In this document: piece after piece, positions 50,255-58,196 of the stretch
How the letters are laid out: every line of letters starts with the position of its first letter
Numbering within the stretch: the first letter of the stretch is position 1
NCBI GenBank assembly: GCA_024398965.1
Contig: JAKSIF010000010.1
Location: forward strand, 1-64,000
DNA from: Fibrobacter sp.
GTDB lineage: Bacteria > Fibrobacterota > Fibrobacteria > Fibrobacterales > Fibrobacteraceae
Reading direction: 5' to 3'
Length of the DNA: 64,000 nucleotides
Program-made: the position numbers and the translations under genes
The notes under the pieces: model-generated
The model's input: the letters and a program-made list of their open reading frames with translations, nothing else
Database searches by the model: none
What the model was told of the DNA's origin: nothing

Positions 50255-52531
50255 TTACTTGGTGGTCTTGACCATGAAGCTCTTGCTACCACTGCGGAGC
50301 ATGTAAATGCCCGGCTGGAAGCCTGCCTCGGAGAGTGCAGCGGAGGCTGCAGAGCCCTTGAAGCTAACAGAACCCAGAACCACACCGTTCATGTTGAAGA
50401 CCTTGTAGGTGGTCTTGCCATCGAGGGCGAGCTTCTGCTGCATTGCAATGCCAATGGTACCGGTAGAATCAGCAGGATCAGCAGAAGGTTCGTCGCCAGG
50501 AAGGGGTTCATCATCATTGGCGTTTTCGCCTGCTGCGAAGTTGATGTAGTCGATATCGAACCAGTCTGCCGTTGCAGTGAAGCGAAGGACATGTTCGCCC
50601 TTGGTCAGGTTCACAGTAGCAGAGACCTTGTTGTAGTCGTCAAAGTTCTGTTCGGCACCTTCTTCCTTCTTGGCTGCAGGCACTGCGATATCTTCGGTAA
50701 TGTCCTTGCCATCCATGGACAGCTTGAAGCTGGAGCCACCGTCAGAAGCCACCGCGGCAAACATGGTATAGGAACCAGTTTCAGCCACATTCACCGTATA
50801 TTCAAGCCATTCATCCTTCTGGATGTAGCCCACGACTACACGGTCATTGGACTTCTTGTACAGATCGACACCGGTATCCTTGCGGTAATCGCTATCGCCA
50901 TGGTTTTCTGCATCATTTTCGTTGTAGGAAGCATATTCTTCGCCACGGCCAGTGCCCGGTTCATCAAAGTCTTCCATCTGGATCTTGCCAGGAATTGCCC
51001 AGGCCTTGCCACCAAAGGGTTTCTGCGGTTCCGGAGGAGTCTTGCCACTACCTTCGAAGCCCCAGCCCTTGATAGCCATAGTGGAATCCTGGGAGCCCTT
51101 GAACACAAGGAACAGCTGTTCCACAATGCCGGAAAGGCCATCTACTTCACAAGAGTTTTCCGCAAAGGTTCCCTTGCTGCTGGTCTTCTTGAGAGTACAG
51201 GTTCCTGCCAGCGTACCCGTTGCAGAGCCCTTGTGGATTTCAATCTTGTTGTTATCTGCAGTGCTTGCGGCTTCTACAGTAAAGCCAGTTGCACCCTTGC
51301 CAAAGTCCACGCCGCTGACGCGGATCCAGGATTCCTTGGTGGAAAGCGGAAGCAACAGATGTTCAGCCACCTTGCCCGGAGCCCAGTTGGAGCGGCTGCG
51401 GATACCCTTCTGCTTGGAACTGGTGAGAGCCGGATACCAATCGTAGGGGTCAAAGTTTTCAATCTGCTTGGGGCCTTCCTTTGTGAACGTCAAGCTATTC
51501 ATGGAACCATCGGCAGCATAGGTAAATTCATCCACGCTTACGCTACGATGGAATGCGGGAACCGGATTCGGCTTACCATCATCGGCAGGAATCTTTTCAA
51601 GGCCATCGTAACCATTAGCAATACGACGATCATGATAGACAACGTACCAGTGGCCCTTGAATTCGGCAATACCATGATGGTTATTGTTGTTGGCATTGAT
51701 GTTCTGGCCATTGATATTGGGGTTGCCCATAAAGATGCCCTTATAGGTGTAAGGACCTGTGGGGCTCTTGGACATACCGTATGCAATGCGCAAGTCTGCA
51801 GTACTGTAAGACAAGTAGTAGTTGTCTTTGTACTTATGGATATAGGAAGCTTCCATAGCCTTGGGACCGCCAATCTTCAGCTGGGTCGGCCTTGTATCGA
51901 AGCCCTTCATATCCTTGTTCAGCTTGTAGATATTGAAGATGTTGTTGTTATTGTCGGCTGCAGGACGGGAATCGCTGCTACCACCGCCAAAGGTGAAATA
52001 GCCTGTGCCGTCGGTATCGTAGAAGATAGCCGGGTCAAAGCACCAGCCAATGCCATCACAGTCAGCAAAGCCACCGCCCCAGTTGTTGATCAATTTCTTG
52101 TTGTTGGGAAGGGGGTTTGTCCAGGGGCCGGCAATGCTGTCGGCACCGATAAGGCCGATACCGCCACCACCGCCATCGGGGAACACAATGTACAGGCGGC
52201 CATCATTAGGATTCTTGGCAATGCCGGATGCCCAGATATCGCCAATGCCGTTTACCTGGCGGGCATCGTAGATGATACCGAAGTCGGTCCAGTTCTGCAT
52301 ATCCTTGGAACGGAAGGCATAGAGGGCCTTGATAGAATAACCGTTTGCGTCATAGGCGGCCGGGTCATCGGAGTCGGTAATGATGTAGAAATACTCATCA
52401 TCGGCAGCAGCACCGGGGTCGGCCAGATAATGATAGGTAGAAATCGGGTTATAAGCCATGGCGCTTAAGCCAAAGCCAGCCATCAAACCCAAGGCGTAGC
52501 ACTTTTTCAATGTTGAGGAAAGAGACTTCAT
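50255..52531 (-). CDS. Secreted GH43 glycosidase with CBM6-like modules, paralog 1
   Basis: A 758-residue protein. Signal peptide (1-26); GH43 five-bladed propeller about 28-340 with the catalytic base Asp 38 (HYLADPG), the pKa-modulating Asp 166 (CFDPAIF) and the general acid Glu 227 (MEASYIHK). A beta-sandwich of CBM6 type follows about 375-505 (SWIRVSGVDFGKG, GTLAGTCTLKK). A clear CBM6 covers about 520-655 (IQMEDFDEPGTG, GDSDYRKDTGVDL, EWLEYTVNV, DIDYINF). The C-terminus (YKVFNMNGVV, FQPGIYMLRSG) is a canonical type IX-like sorting domain. Likely an arabinofuranosidase/xylosidase on arabinoxylan. AAGGAG precedes ATG 52531. Confidence 0.9.
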   Translation of the reverse strand: MKSLSSTLKKCYALGLMAGFGLSAMAYNPISTYHYLADPGAAADDEYFYIITDSDDPAAYDANGYSIKALYAFRSKDMQNWTDFGIIYDARQVNGIGDIWASGIAKNPNDGRLYIVFPDGGGGGIGLIGADSIAGPWTNPLPNNKKLINNWGGGFADCDGIGWCFDPAIFYDTDGTGYFTFGGGSSDSRPAADNNNNIFNIYKLNKDMKGFDTRPTQLKIGGPKAMEASYIHKYKDNYYLSYSTADLRIAYGMSKSPTGPYTYKGIFMGNPNINGQNINANNNNHHGIAEFKGHWYVVYHDRRIANGYDGLEKIPADDGKPNPVPAFHRSVSVDEFTYAADGSMNSLTFTKEGPKQIENFDPYDWYPALTSSKQKGIRSRSNWAPGKVAEHLLLPLSTKESWIRVSGVDFGKGATGFTVEAASTADNNKIEIHKGSATGTLAGTCTLKKTSSKGTFAENSCEVDGLSGIVEQLFLVFKGSQDSTMAIKGWGFEGSGKTPPEPQKPFGGKAWAIPGKIQMEDFDEPGTGRGEEYASYNENDAENHGDSDYRKDTGVDLYKKSNDRVVVGYIQKDEWLEYTVNVAETGSYTMFAAVASDGGSSFKLSMDGKDITEDIAVPAAKKEEGAEQNFDDYNKVSATVNLTKGEHVLRFTATADWFDIDYINFAAGENANDDEPLPGDEPSADPADSTGTIGIAMQQKLALDGKTTYKVFNMNGVVLGSVSFKGSAASAALSEAGFQPGIYMLRSGSKSFMVKTTK

Positions 52532-52620
52532 AGACACTCCTTATACGAGTCAATCCCATTTATCTGTCTATAAATTATCCATAAAAACAGGCAAAAGACT
52601 TGCCAACGCCACACTTCCTA

Positions 52621-52635
52621 TGGACAAAATATCCA
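52621..52635 (-). promoter_or_regulatory. Conserved operator-like dyad, GH43 gene 1
   Basis: TGGACAAAATATCCA, imperfect dyad, starting 90 bp before the start codon. One mismatch from the site at gene 2 and two from the site at gene 3. Downstream (leftward) TTGGCA-N17-TATGGA could be the promoter it controls. Confidence 0.65.
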
Positions 52636-52710
52636 CAACCATTTAACAGAATTGTCGTTTTTTTCAATAAAAACGTCATTTCGAAGGCCGGTCTACCCTT
52701 AACAAAAAAA

Positions 52711-52736
52711 AACGTTCCCGACTATCCGGAAACGTT
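52711..52736 (-). terminator. Terminator of GH43 gene 2
   Basis: Read leftward, AACGTTTCCG / CGGGAACGTT (one G-T pair), 6-nt loop, then a run of nine T. Confidence 0.85.
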
Positions 52737-52775
52737 TTTTGGATGTGTATTTATGGAGACTTTTTGCGTTTGAGG

Positions 52776-55115
52776 CTAGTCAACGACGCGAACACGGCTG
52801 ACCTTACCATTGGAACGGTTGCGAATCAGGAAGATTCCCTGCAAGCTCTTTGCTGCTGCAGCCTTCTGCCACAAGGCAGTAGCCTCAGCCTGAGAACGAG
52901 CATTTACAGAACCAAGCTTGGAACCGTTGAAGTCAAACACGTCGAAGTGGGATACTCCAAGGGTACCAAGGTTCATCTTGTGTCCAATAATGCCATCAGG
53001 TTCAGAGGGATCTTCAGGATCAACGGGATCAACTGCGGGATCGGAAGGATCAGTCGGAGTTTCTTCCGGGTCCTTCACAATGGGATCCGGATCCTTTTCG
53101 CCCTTGTTCACGAAGTTGATGTAGTCGATGTCCATCCAATCGCCGGTGACAGTAAAGCGAAGGACGTGTTCACCCTTGGTAAGCTTTACGTCGGCACTAA
53201 CCTTGTTGTAGTCATCGTAATTCTCTTCGCCAGCTGTTGCTGCAGGAACTGCAATAGACTCGGTAATGTCCTTGCCATCCATGGAAAGCTTAAAGCCGGA
53301 AGTCGAGTTAGCAGAAGCAACAGCGGCATACATGGTGTAGTCGCCATCGGCGGCAACATTCACGGTGTATTCCAGCCATTCGTCCTTCTGGTTGTAGCCC
53401 ACAACAACGCGGTTGTTGGACTTCTTGTACAGATCAACGCCGGTATCCTTGCGGTAATCGCTGTCGCCGTGGTTTTCTGCATCGTTATCACTGAAGGAAG
53501 CGTATTCATCGCCGCGGCCAGTGCCCGGAATGTCGAAGTCTTCCATCTGGATGGTGCCAGGAATTGCCCACGGCTTGTTGCCATCATTGAAGGCCTTCTG
53601 CGGTTCCGGAGGAGTCTTGCCGCTACCTTCGAAACCCCAGCCCTTGATAGCCATGGTGGAGTCCTGAGAACCCTTGAACACCAGGAACAGCTGTTCCACA
53701 ATGCCGGAGAGGCCATCTACATCGCAGGAAGTTTCTGCGAAGGTGTTCTTGGAACCGGTCTTCTTGAGGGTACAGGTGCCAGCCAAGGTACCCGTTGCAG
53801 AACCCTTGCGGATTTCAATCTTGTTGTTGTCGGCAGTGCTTGCAGCTTCTACGGTGAAGCCTGTTGCACCCTTACCGAAATCTACACCAGAAACACGAAT
53901 CCAGGATTCGCTACGGCTAGCCAGCGGAAGCAGGAGGCTACCGGAAACCTTGCCCGGAGCATAGAGAGAACGGCTACGGACACCCTTCTGCTTGGAGCTG
54001 GTGAGAGCCGGATACCAATCGTAGGGATCGAAGTTTTCAATCTGCTTAGGACCTTCGTTGGTGCAGACCACCTGCTTAATGGTGCCGTCGGCGTTGTAGA
54101 ACATTTCGTCCACAGAAACGCTGCGATGATATCCCGGATCCGGATTGGGTTTACCGTCATCGGCAGGAATGATTTCCAGGCCGTCGTGGCCCTTGGCAAT
54201 ACGGCGGTCGTGGTAAACTACGTAGGAATGGCCCTTGAATTCGGCAATACCGTGATGGTTGTTGTTGCCGTTAATGCTCTTGCCATTCATGCTGGGGTCA
54301 CCAAGGATTGTACCCTTCCAGGTAAAGGGGCCCGTAGGGCTAGAGCCCATGCCATAGTCGATGGTAGGTGCACCCTGCTGCCAGCCAGTACTGTAAGAGA
54401 AGTAGTAAGTACCCTTGTGCTTATGGATGTAGGAGGCTTCCAGCATCTTACGGGTAGAAAGGCCATTCACCTTCACGTGAGTGCCGTTACCCACCGGGGC
54501 ATCCTTGGCATCGTTCAGCTTCACAACGTCAAAGTTATCGGTATTAGGACGGCTAGTGCTTTCGCCGCCACCCCAGGTAACATAGGTAGTACCATCGTCA
54601 TCGATGAAAATACCCGGGTCAAAGCACCAGGACACGCCATCGCAACCGATAAGGCCGTTACGACCGCCCACAAGCTTGTCGGAGCCGCGGCCCACCGCAT
54701 TGGACCAAGGACCGGCCATGCTGTCGGCCTTGATGTAGCCGATACCGCCGCCACCGCCATCGGGGAACACGATGTAGAGTTTACCCGTCTTGGGGTCAGC
54801 CGCAATGCCTGCAGCCCAAATATCGTTGATACCGCTCACCTGGCGAGCATCATAGATAATACCGAAGTCGGTCCAGTTCTGCATATCCTTAGAACGGAAA
54901 CCGTAAAGAGCCTTAATGTTATAGCCGGTGGCGTTATATGCAGCCGGATCGTCAGAGTCCGTGATGATATAGAAGTATTCATCATCGGCGGCTGCACCCG
55001 GGTCAGCCAGGTAATGATAGGTGGAAATCGGGTTGTAAGCCAAGGCACCCACGCCAAAACCGGCCATCAAACCCAAAGCATAGCATTTTTTCAATGCCGA
55101 GCCCAAAAATCTCAT
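52776..55115 (-). CDS. Secreted GH43 glycosidase with CBM6-like modules, paralog 2
   Basis: A 779-residue protein, closely similar to paralog 1 over the first 650 residues. Signal peptide; GH43 propeller with HYLADPG, CFDPGIF and LEASYIHK; a first beta-sandwich (SWIRVSGVDFGKG); CBM6 (IQMEDFDIPGTG, EWLEYTVNV, DIDYINF). A Pro/Asp/Glu-rich linker (DPEETPTDPSDP) leads to a C-terminal module unlike paralog 1: FDVFDFNGSKLGS, a helical ALWQKAAAAKS segment, then GIFLIRNRSNGKVSRVRV. The real start is ATG 55115, after AAAGGAG; the ORF is open 36 codons further upstream but those lie in the promoter. The extra upstream dyad TTCCAATTTGGAA is not present before the other two. Confidence 0.9.
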   Translation of the reverse strand: MRFLGSALKKCYALGLMAGFGVGALAYNPISTYHYLADPGAAADDEYFYIITDSDDPAAYNATGYNIKALYGFRSKDMQNWTDFGIIYDARQVSGINDIWAAGIAADPKTGKLYIVFPDGGGGGIGYIKADSMAGPWSNAVGRGSDKLVGGRNGLIGCDGVSWCFDPGIFIDDDGTTYVTWGGGESTSRPNTDNFDVVKLNDAKDAPVGNGTHVKVNGLSTRKMLEASYIHKHKGTYYFSYSTGWQQGAPTIDYGMGSSPTGPFTWKGTILGDPSMNGKSINGNNNHHGIAEFKGHSYVVYHDRRIAKGHDGLEIIPADDGKPNPDPGYHRSVSVDEMFYNADGTIKQVVCTNEGPKQIENFDPYDWYPALTSSKQKGVRSRSLYAPGKVSGSLLLPLASRSESWIRVSGVDFGKGATGFTVEAASTADNNKIEIRKGSATGTLAGTCTLKKTGSKNTFAETSCDVDGLSGIVEQLFLVFKGSQDSTMAIKGWGFEGSGKTPPEPQKAFNDGNKPWAIPGTIQMEDFDIPGTGRGDEYASFSDNDAENHGDSDYRKDTGVDLYKKSNNRVVVGYNQKDEWLEYTVNVAADGDYTMYAAVASANSTSGFKLSMDGKDITESIAVPAATAGEENYDDYNKVSADVKLTKGEHVLRFTVTGDWMDIDYINFVNKGEKDPDPIVKDPEETPTDPSDPAVDPVDPEDPSEPDGIIGHKMNLGTLGVSHFDVFDFNGSKLGSVNARSQAEATALWQKAAAAKSLQGIFLIRNRSNGKVSRVRVVD

Positions 55116-55166
55116 ACATACTCCTTTTACTTGGCACACCATCCAAGTTATACACCTAAAACTACC

Positions 55167-55222
55167 TTCCAATTTGGAACTTGCACCGGGCCGTTCCTCA
55201 CTTGTCATGGACAATATATCCA
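55167..55222 (-). promoter_or_regulatory. Operator-like dyads, GH43 gene 2
   Basis: TGGACAATATATCCA at 55208-55222, 93 bp before the start, is the same element as at genes 1 and 3. A second, perfect dyad TTCCAATTTGGAA (55167-55179) lies between it and the gene. Confidence 0.65.
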
Positions 55223-55246
55223 CACCCCAAATTGCCCAAAAAACAA

Positions 55247-55282
55247 AAAATGCCCCAAAAGGAGTCCCTTTTGGAGCATTTT
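55247..55282 (-). terminator. Terminator of GH43 gene 3
   Basis: Sixteen-bp stem with one mismatch (AAAATGCC.CCAAAAGG type arms) and a 4-nt loop, 22 bp past the stop. Confidence 0.85.
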
Positions 55283-55304
55283 GACGTGTACTTATGAAGA
55301 ATTT

Positions 55305-57575
55305 TTACTGGATTGCGCGAACCCGGGTCACCATACCATTTGCACGGTTACGAATCAGGAAGAGGCCCTGCAGTTTCTTGTCGGCAGCAGTCTTTTGCCA
55401 CATTGCGGAAGCTTCGGACATGCTGGAAGCCTTTTCGGAGGCCAGCACATTGCCCTTCAGGTCGAAAATGTCGTAGTCTGCCTGGTTGGAAACATCCATC
55501 TGCATCTTGCCGGCAATTGCAGTCGGATCAGAAGATTCTTCGCCAGGATTTACCTCGGTTTCTTCACCCGGAAGAGGTTCAGAATCTTCGGCATCCTTAC
55601 CAGCCACAAAGTTGATGTAGTCAATGTCCATCCAGTCGCCAGTTACGGTGAAGCGAAGGATATGTTCGCCTGCAGGCAGGGTAACGTTGGCAGAGACCTT
55701 GTTATAGTCGTCGTAGTTTTCCTCACCTTCCTTAGCGGCAGGAACTGCGATGCTTTCGGTAATATCCTTGCCGTCAAGAGAAAGCTTGAAGCCGGAAGTA
55801 GCATTAGCGGAAGCCACTGCGGCGAACATGGTGTAGTCGCCAGCCTTGGTGACGTTCACGGTGTATTCCAGCCATTCGTCCTTCTGGTTGTAACCAACAA
55901 CTACGCGATTGTTGCTCTTCTTGTACAGATCAACACCGGTACCCTTACGGAGGTCGCTGTCGCCATGATTTTCTTCGTCGTTGTCGAAGTAGGAATCGTT
56001 GCCAGCACCGTAGCCCGGTTCGTCAAAGTTTTCCATCTGAATAGTGCCGGGGATTGCCCAGGCCTTGCCGCCAAACGGGGTCTGCGGTTCAGGTTCACGC
56101 TTGGTACCCTGGAATTCCCATTCCAGAAGGCCCATGGTGGAGTCCTTGGCACCCTTGAATACGAAGAACAGCTGGTCCACAACGCCTGCGAGGCCGGACA
56201 TGGCACAGTCATTATCCTTGTAATCGTTCCAGCCGCTGGTCTTTGCCAGGGTGCAGGTACCAGCCAGAGTACCGGTGACGCTGCCCTTGTGGATTTCAAC
56301 CTTGTTGTTGTCACCAACGCTAGCAGCCTTGATACGGAGATTTTCAGCACCATTGCCGAAGTCTACGCCAGTCACGCGAATCCAGGATTCCTTTGTAGCA
56401 AGCGGAGTGAGCACATGCTTTACGGCCTGGCCCTTGGTCCAGTCGGTACGGCTGCGGACGTTACGCTGCTTGGAACTGGTGAGAGCCTTGTAGGTATTGA
56501 ACGGATCAAACTTACCAACCTGCTTGGGGCCTTCCTTGGTAAACACCAGCTTGTTCATGGTACCATCAGCAGCATAGGTAATTTTATCAATACTTACGCT
56601 ACGGTGGTTACCCGGTTCCGGATCGACGATGCCCAGGGAAGCGGGATGTTCCTTCGCACGGACAAGGCGACGGTCATGATAGACTGCGTAAGTCTCGCCC
56701 TTGAAATCAGCAAAGCCCTGGTGGTTGTTACCGCCATCGCAGCTATGAGTTTCACAGTCGTTAATCTGCCACACAGCACCAATGGCAATACCCTTATAGG
56801 AGTAAGGACCTGCAGGATTCTTAGACATACCGTAGCCAATTTCCTGACCGCTATTATTGAAGCTGATGTAATACCAGTCGCCATGCTTGTGGATGTAAGG
56901 AGCTTCAAAGGACTTTTCAGCAGAAATTCTCTTCAGGGAACTCTTATCCAAGGTCACCTTACCATTGTTTTCGCTGAACTTGATAATGTCAAAGTTGTTA
57001 CCGATGGGACGCTTTACGGAGGAGGTAGAACCACCGCCGAAAATCACATAGCCGGAACCATCGTCGTCAAAGAAGATGCCCGGGTCAAAGCAGTGGTCAA
57101 TATCGTCACAGTTACCGAGGAAGCTGCTACCCCAGTTGGCAGCAATGTAGTTTACGCCATAAGCTTCCTTGATGGGGTCGGTATAGGGGCCGTCGATGCT
57201 GGGAGCGGTAATCATGCCCACGCCGCTTGCGCCATCAGGATATACGATGAAGGGGCGACCATTACGAACGGCAATGCCCGAGGCCCAGGTGTTACCCGGA
57301 TAAGTGCCGAATTCGCGCTTAGACTGGAAAATCAGACCATGGTCAGTCCAGTTCACCATATCCTTGGAACTGAAAGCATACAGACCGATAATATTATAAG
57401 CAAACGGATTGTCACTTACGCACATATCATCGGTATCAGTCAGAATGTAGAAGGTATCGCCATCAGAAGCTGCAGAGGGGTCTGCAAGGTAGTGATAAGA
57501 GGAAATCGGATTTTCTGCCATAGCGGCAGCAGCAAGCATGCTCAATCCAAATACAGTCTTTTTAATATTAATCAT
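55305..57575 (-). CDS. Secreted GH43 glycosidase with CBM6-like modules, paralog 3
   Basis: A 756-residue protein. Signal peptide (MINIKKTVFGLSMLAAAAMA); GH43 propeller with HYLADPS, CFDPGIF and FEAPYIHK. It is the most diverged of the three catalytic domains (for example MCVSDNPFAYNI near the start), so substrate or linkage may differ. The first sandwich is WIRVTGVDFGNGAENL, the CBM6 is IQMENFDEPGYG to DIDYINF. The C-terminus matches paralog 2: YDIFDLKGNVLAS, helical AMWQKTAADKK, GLFLIRNRANGMVTRVRA. GGAG lies 7 bp before ATG 57575; the ORF open further upstream is rejected. Confidence 0.9.
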   Translation of the reverse strand: MINIKKTVFGLSMLAAAAMAENPISSYHYLADPSAASDGDTFYILTDTDDMCVSDNPFAYNIIGLYAFSSKDMVNWTDHGLIFQSKREFGTYPGNTWASGIAVRNGRPFIVYPDGASGVGMITAPSIDGPYTDPIKEAYGVNYIAANWGSSFLGNCDDIDHCFDPGIFFDDDGSGYVIFGGGSTSSVKRPIGNNFDIIKFSENNGKVTLDKSSLKRISAEKSFEAPYIHKHGDWYYISFNNSGQEIGYGMSKNPAGPYSYKGIAIGAVWQINDCETHSCDGGNNHQGFADFKGETYAVYHDRRLVRAKEHPASLGIVDPEPGNHRSVSIDKITYAADGTMNKLVFTKEGPKQVGKFDPFNTYKALTSSKQRNVRSRTDWTKGQAVKHVLTPLATKESWIRVTGVDFGNGAENLRIKAASVGDNNKVEIHKGSVTGTLAGTCTLAKTSGWNDYKDNDCAMSGLAGVVDQLFFVFKGAKDSTMGLLEWEFQGTKREPEPQTPFGGKAWAIPGTIQMENFDEPGYGAGNDSYFDNDEENHGDSDLRKGTGVDLYKKSNNRVVVGYNQKDEWLEYTVNVTKAGDYTMFAAVASANATSGFKLSLDGKDITESIAVPAAKEGEENYDDYNKVSANVTLPAGEHILRFTVTGDWMDIDYINFVAGKDAEDSEPLPGEETEVNPGEESSDPTAIAGKMQMDVSNQADYDIFDLKGNVLASEKASSMSEASAMWQKTAADKKLQGLFLIRNRANGMVTRVRAIQ

Positions 57576-57662
57576 GTGACACTCCATATTGCACATTCCA
57601 TACACTAGCATAAATGTATTCCATTTTTTTACCTGCAAACATGGTACCACAAATAAATACCG

Positions 57663-57677
57663 TGGACGAATTATCCA
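57663..57677 (-). promoter_or_regulatory. Conserved operator-like dyad, GH43 gene 3
   Basis: TGGACGAATTATCCA, 88 bp before the start codon. With the two sites above, the consensus is TGGACRAWWTATCCA. Confidence 0.65.
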
Positions 57678-57802
57678 AGGCGAAATAGTAAACATTTGTT
57701 CACTTTTCTTAAAAACACACAAATTTTACCCCCCTTTTTCAATTCTTTAACCTTTAACCTCTAAACTTTATCCTATCTTTATCCAAGCGTCATTTCACCT
57801 TG

Positions 57803-57851
57803 GTATTCCCGACCAGTTTATTCCACTGGGAGTGCAAGTAGAATACTCGGG
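57803..57851 (+). promoter_or_regulatory. Structured rpsO leader, candidate S15 autoregulatory element
   Basis: CCAGT (57813-57817) pairs with ACTGG (57825-57829). GTATTC (57803-57808) can pair with GAATAC (57841-57846), while CCCGA (57808-57812) can pair with TCGGG (57847-57851). The last two share a base and could form a nested helix or pseudoknot, a typical layout for ribosomal-protein leaders. The ribosome site and ATG of rpsO lie 50 bp downstream. Confidence 0.45.
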
Positions 57852-57903
57852 TGCAAACGTGTAACTAAGTAAAACAAACAAACCAAAAGGAACAGGTAGT
57901 AAA

Positions 57904-58176
57904 ATGGCTACTATTACTAAAGAAAAGGCTGCAGAAATCACCGCTAAGTTTGGCGCAAACGAAAAGGACACCGGTAACGTCCGCGTTCAGATCGCTCTCT
58001 TGACCGAAAAGATCAAGAACCTCACTGAACACGCCAAGCAGCACAAGAAGGACCATCACTCCCTGCGTGGTCTGGCCATGATGGTTGCAAAGCGCAAGAA
58101 CCTCCTCAAGTACTACGGCGAAAAGGACATCGTCGCTCAGCGCGCTCTCATCAAGGAACTCGGTCTCCGCGGCTAA
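57904..58176 (+). CDS. rpsO: 30S ribosomal protein S15
   Basis: A 90-residue primary 16S rRNA-binding protein of the small-subunit platform. Four-helix pattern with TGNVRVQIALLTEKIKNLTEH, the rRNA-binding HKKDHHSLRGLAMMVAKRK, and the end LLKYYGEKD..RALIKELGLRG. Length is typical. Leucine codons are almost all CTC/CTG, as in tpiA. It is followed 20 bp later by pnp, the classical rpsO-pnp operon. Confidence 0.98.
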   Translation: MATITKEKAAEITAKFGANEKDTGNVRVQIALLTEKIKNLTEHAKQHKKDHHSLRGLAMMVAKRKNLLKYYGEKDIVAQRALIKELGLRG

Positions 58177-58196
58177 TACAACTGGAGATTTAAACT

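Noticed and set aside
52743-57608. An open frame of 1621 codons antisense to GH43 genes 2 and 3, crossing the gap between them
   Set aside because: It is explained by the strong codon bias of the two paralogs and chance absence of stops in 190 bp of intergenic DNA. The antisense protein shows no domain.
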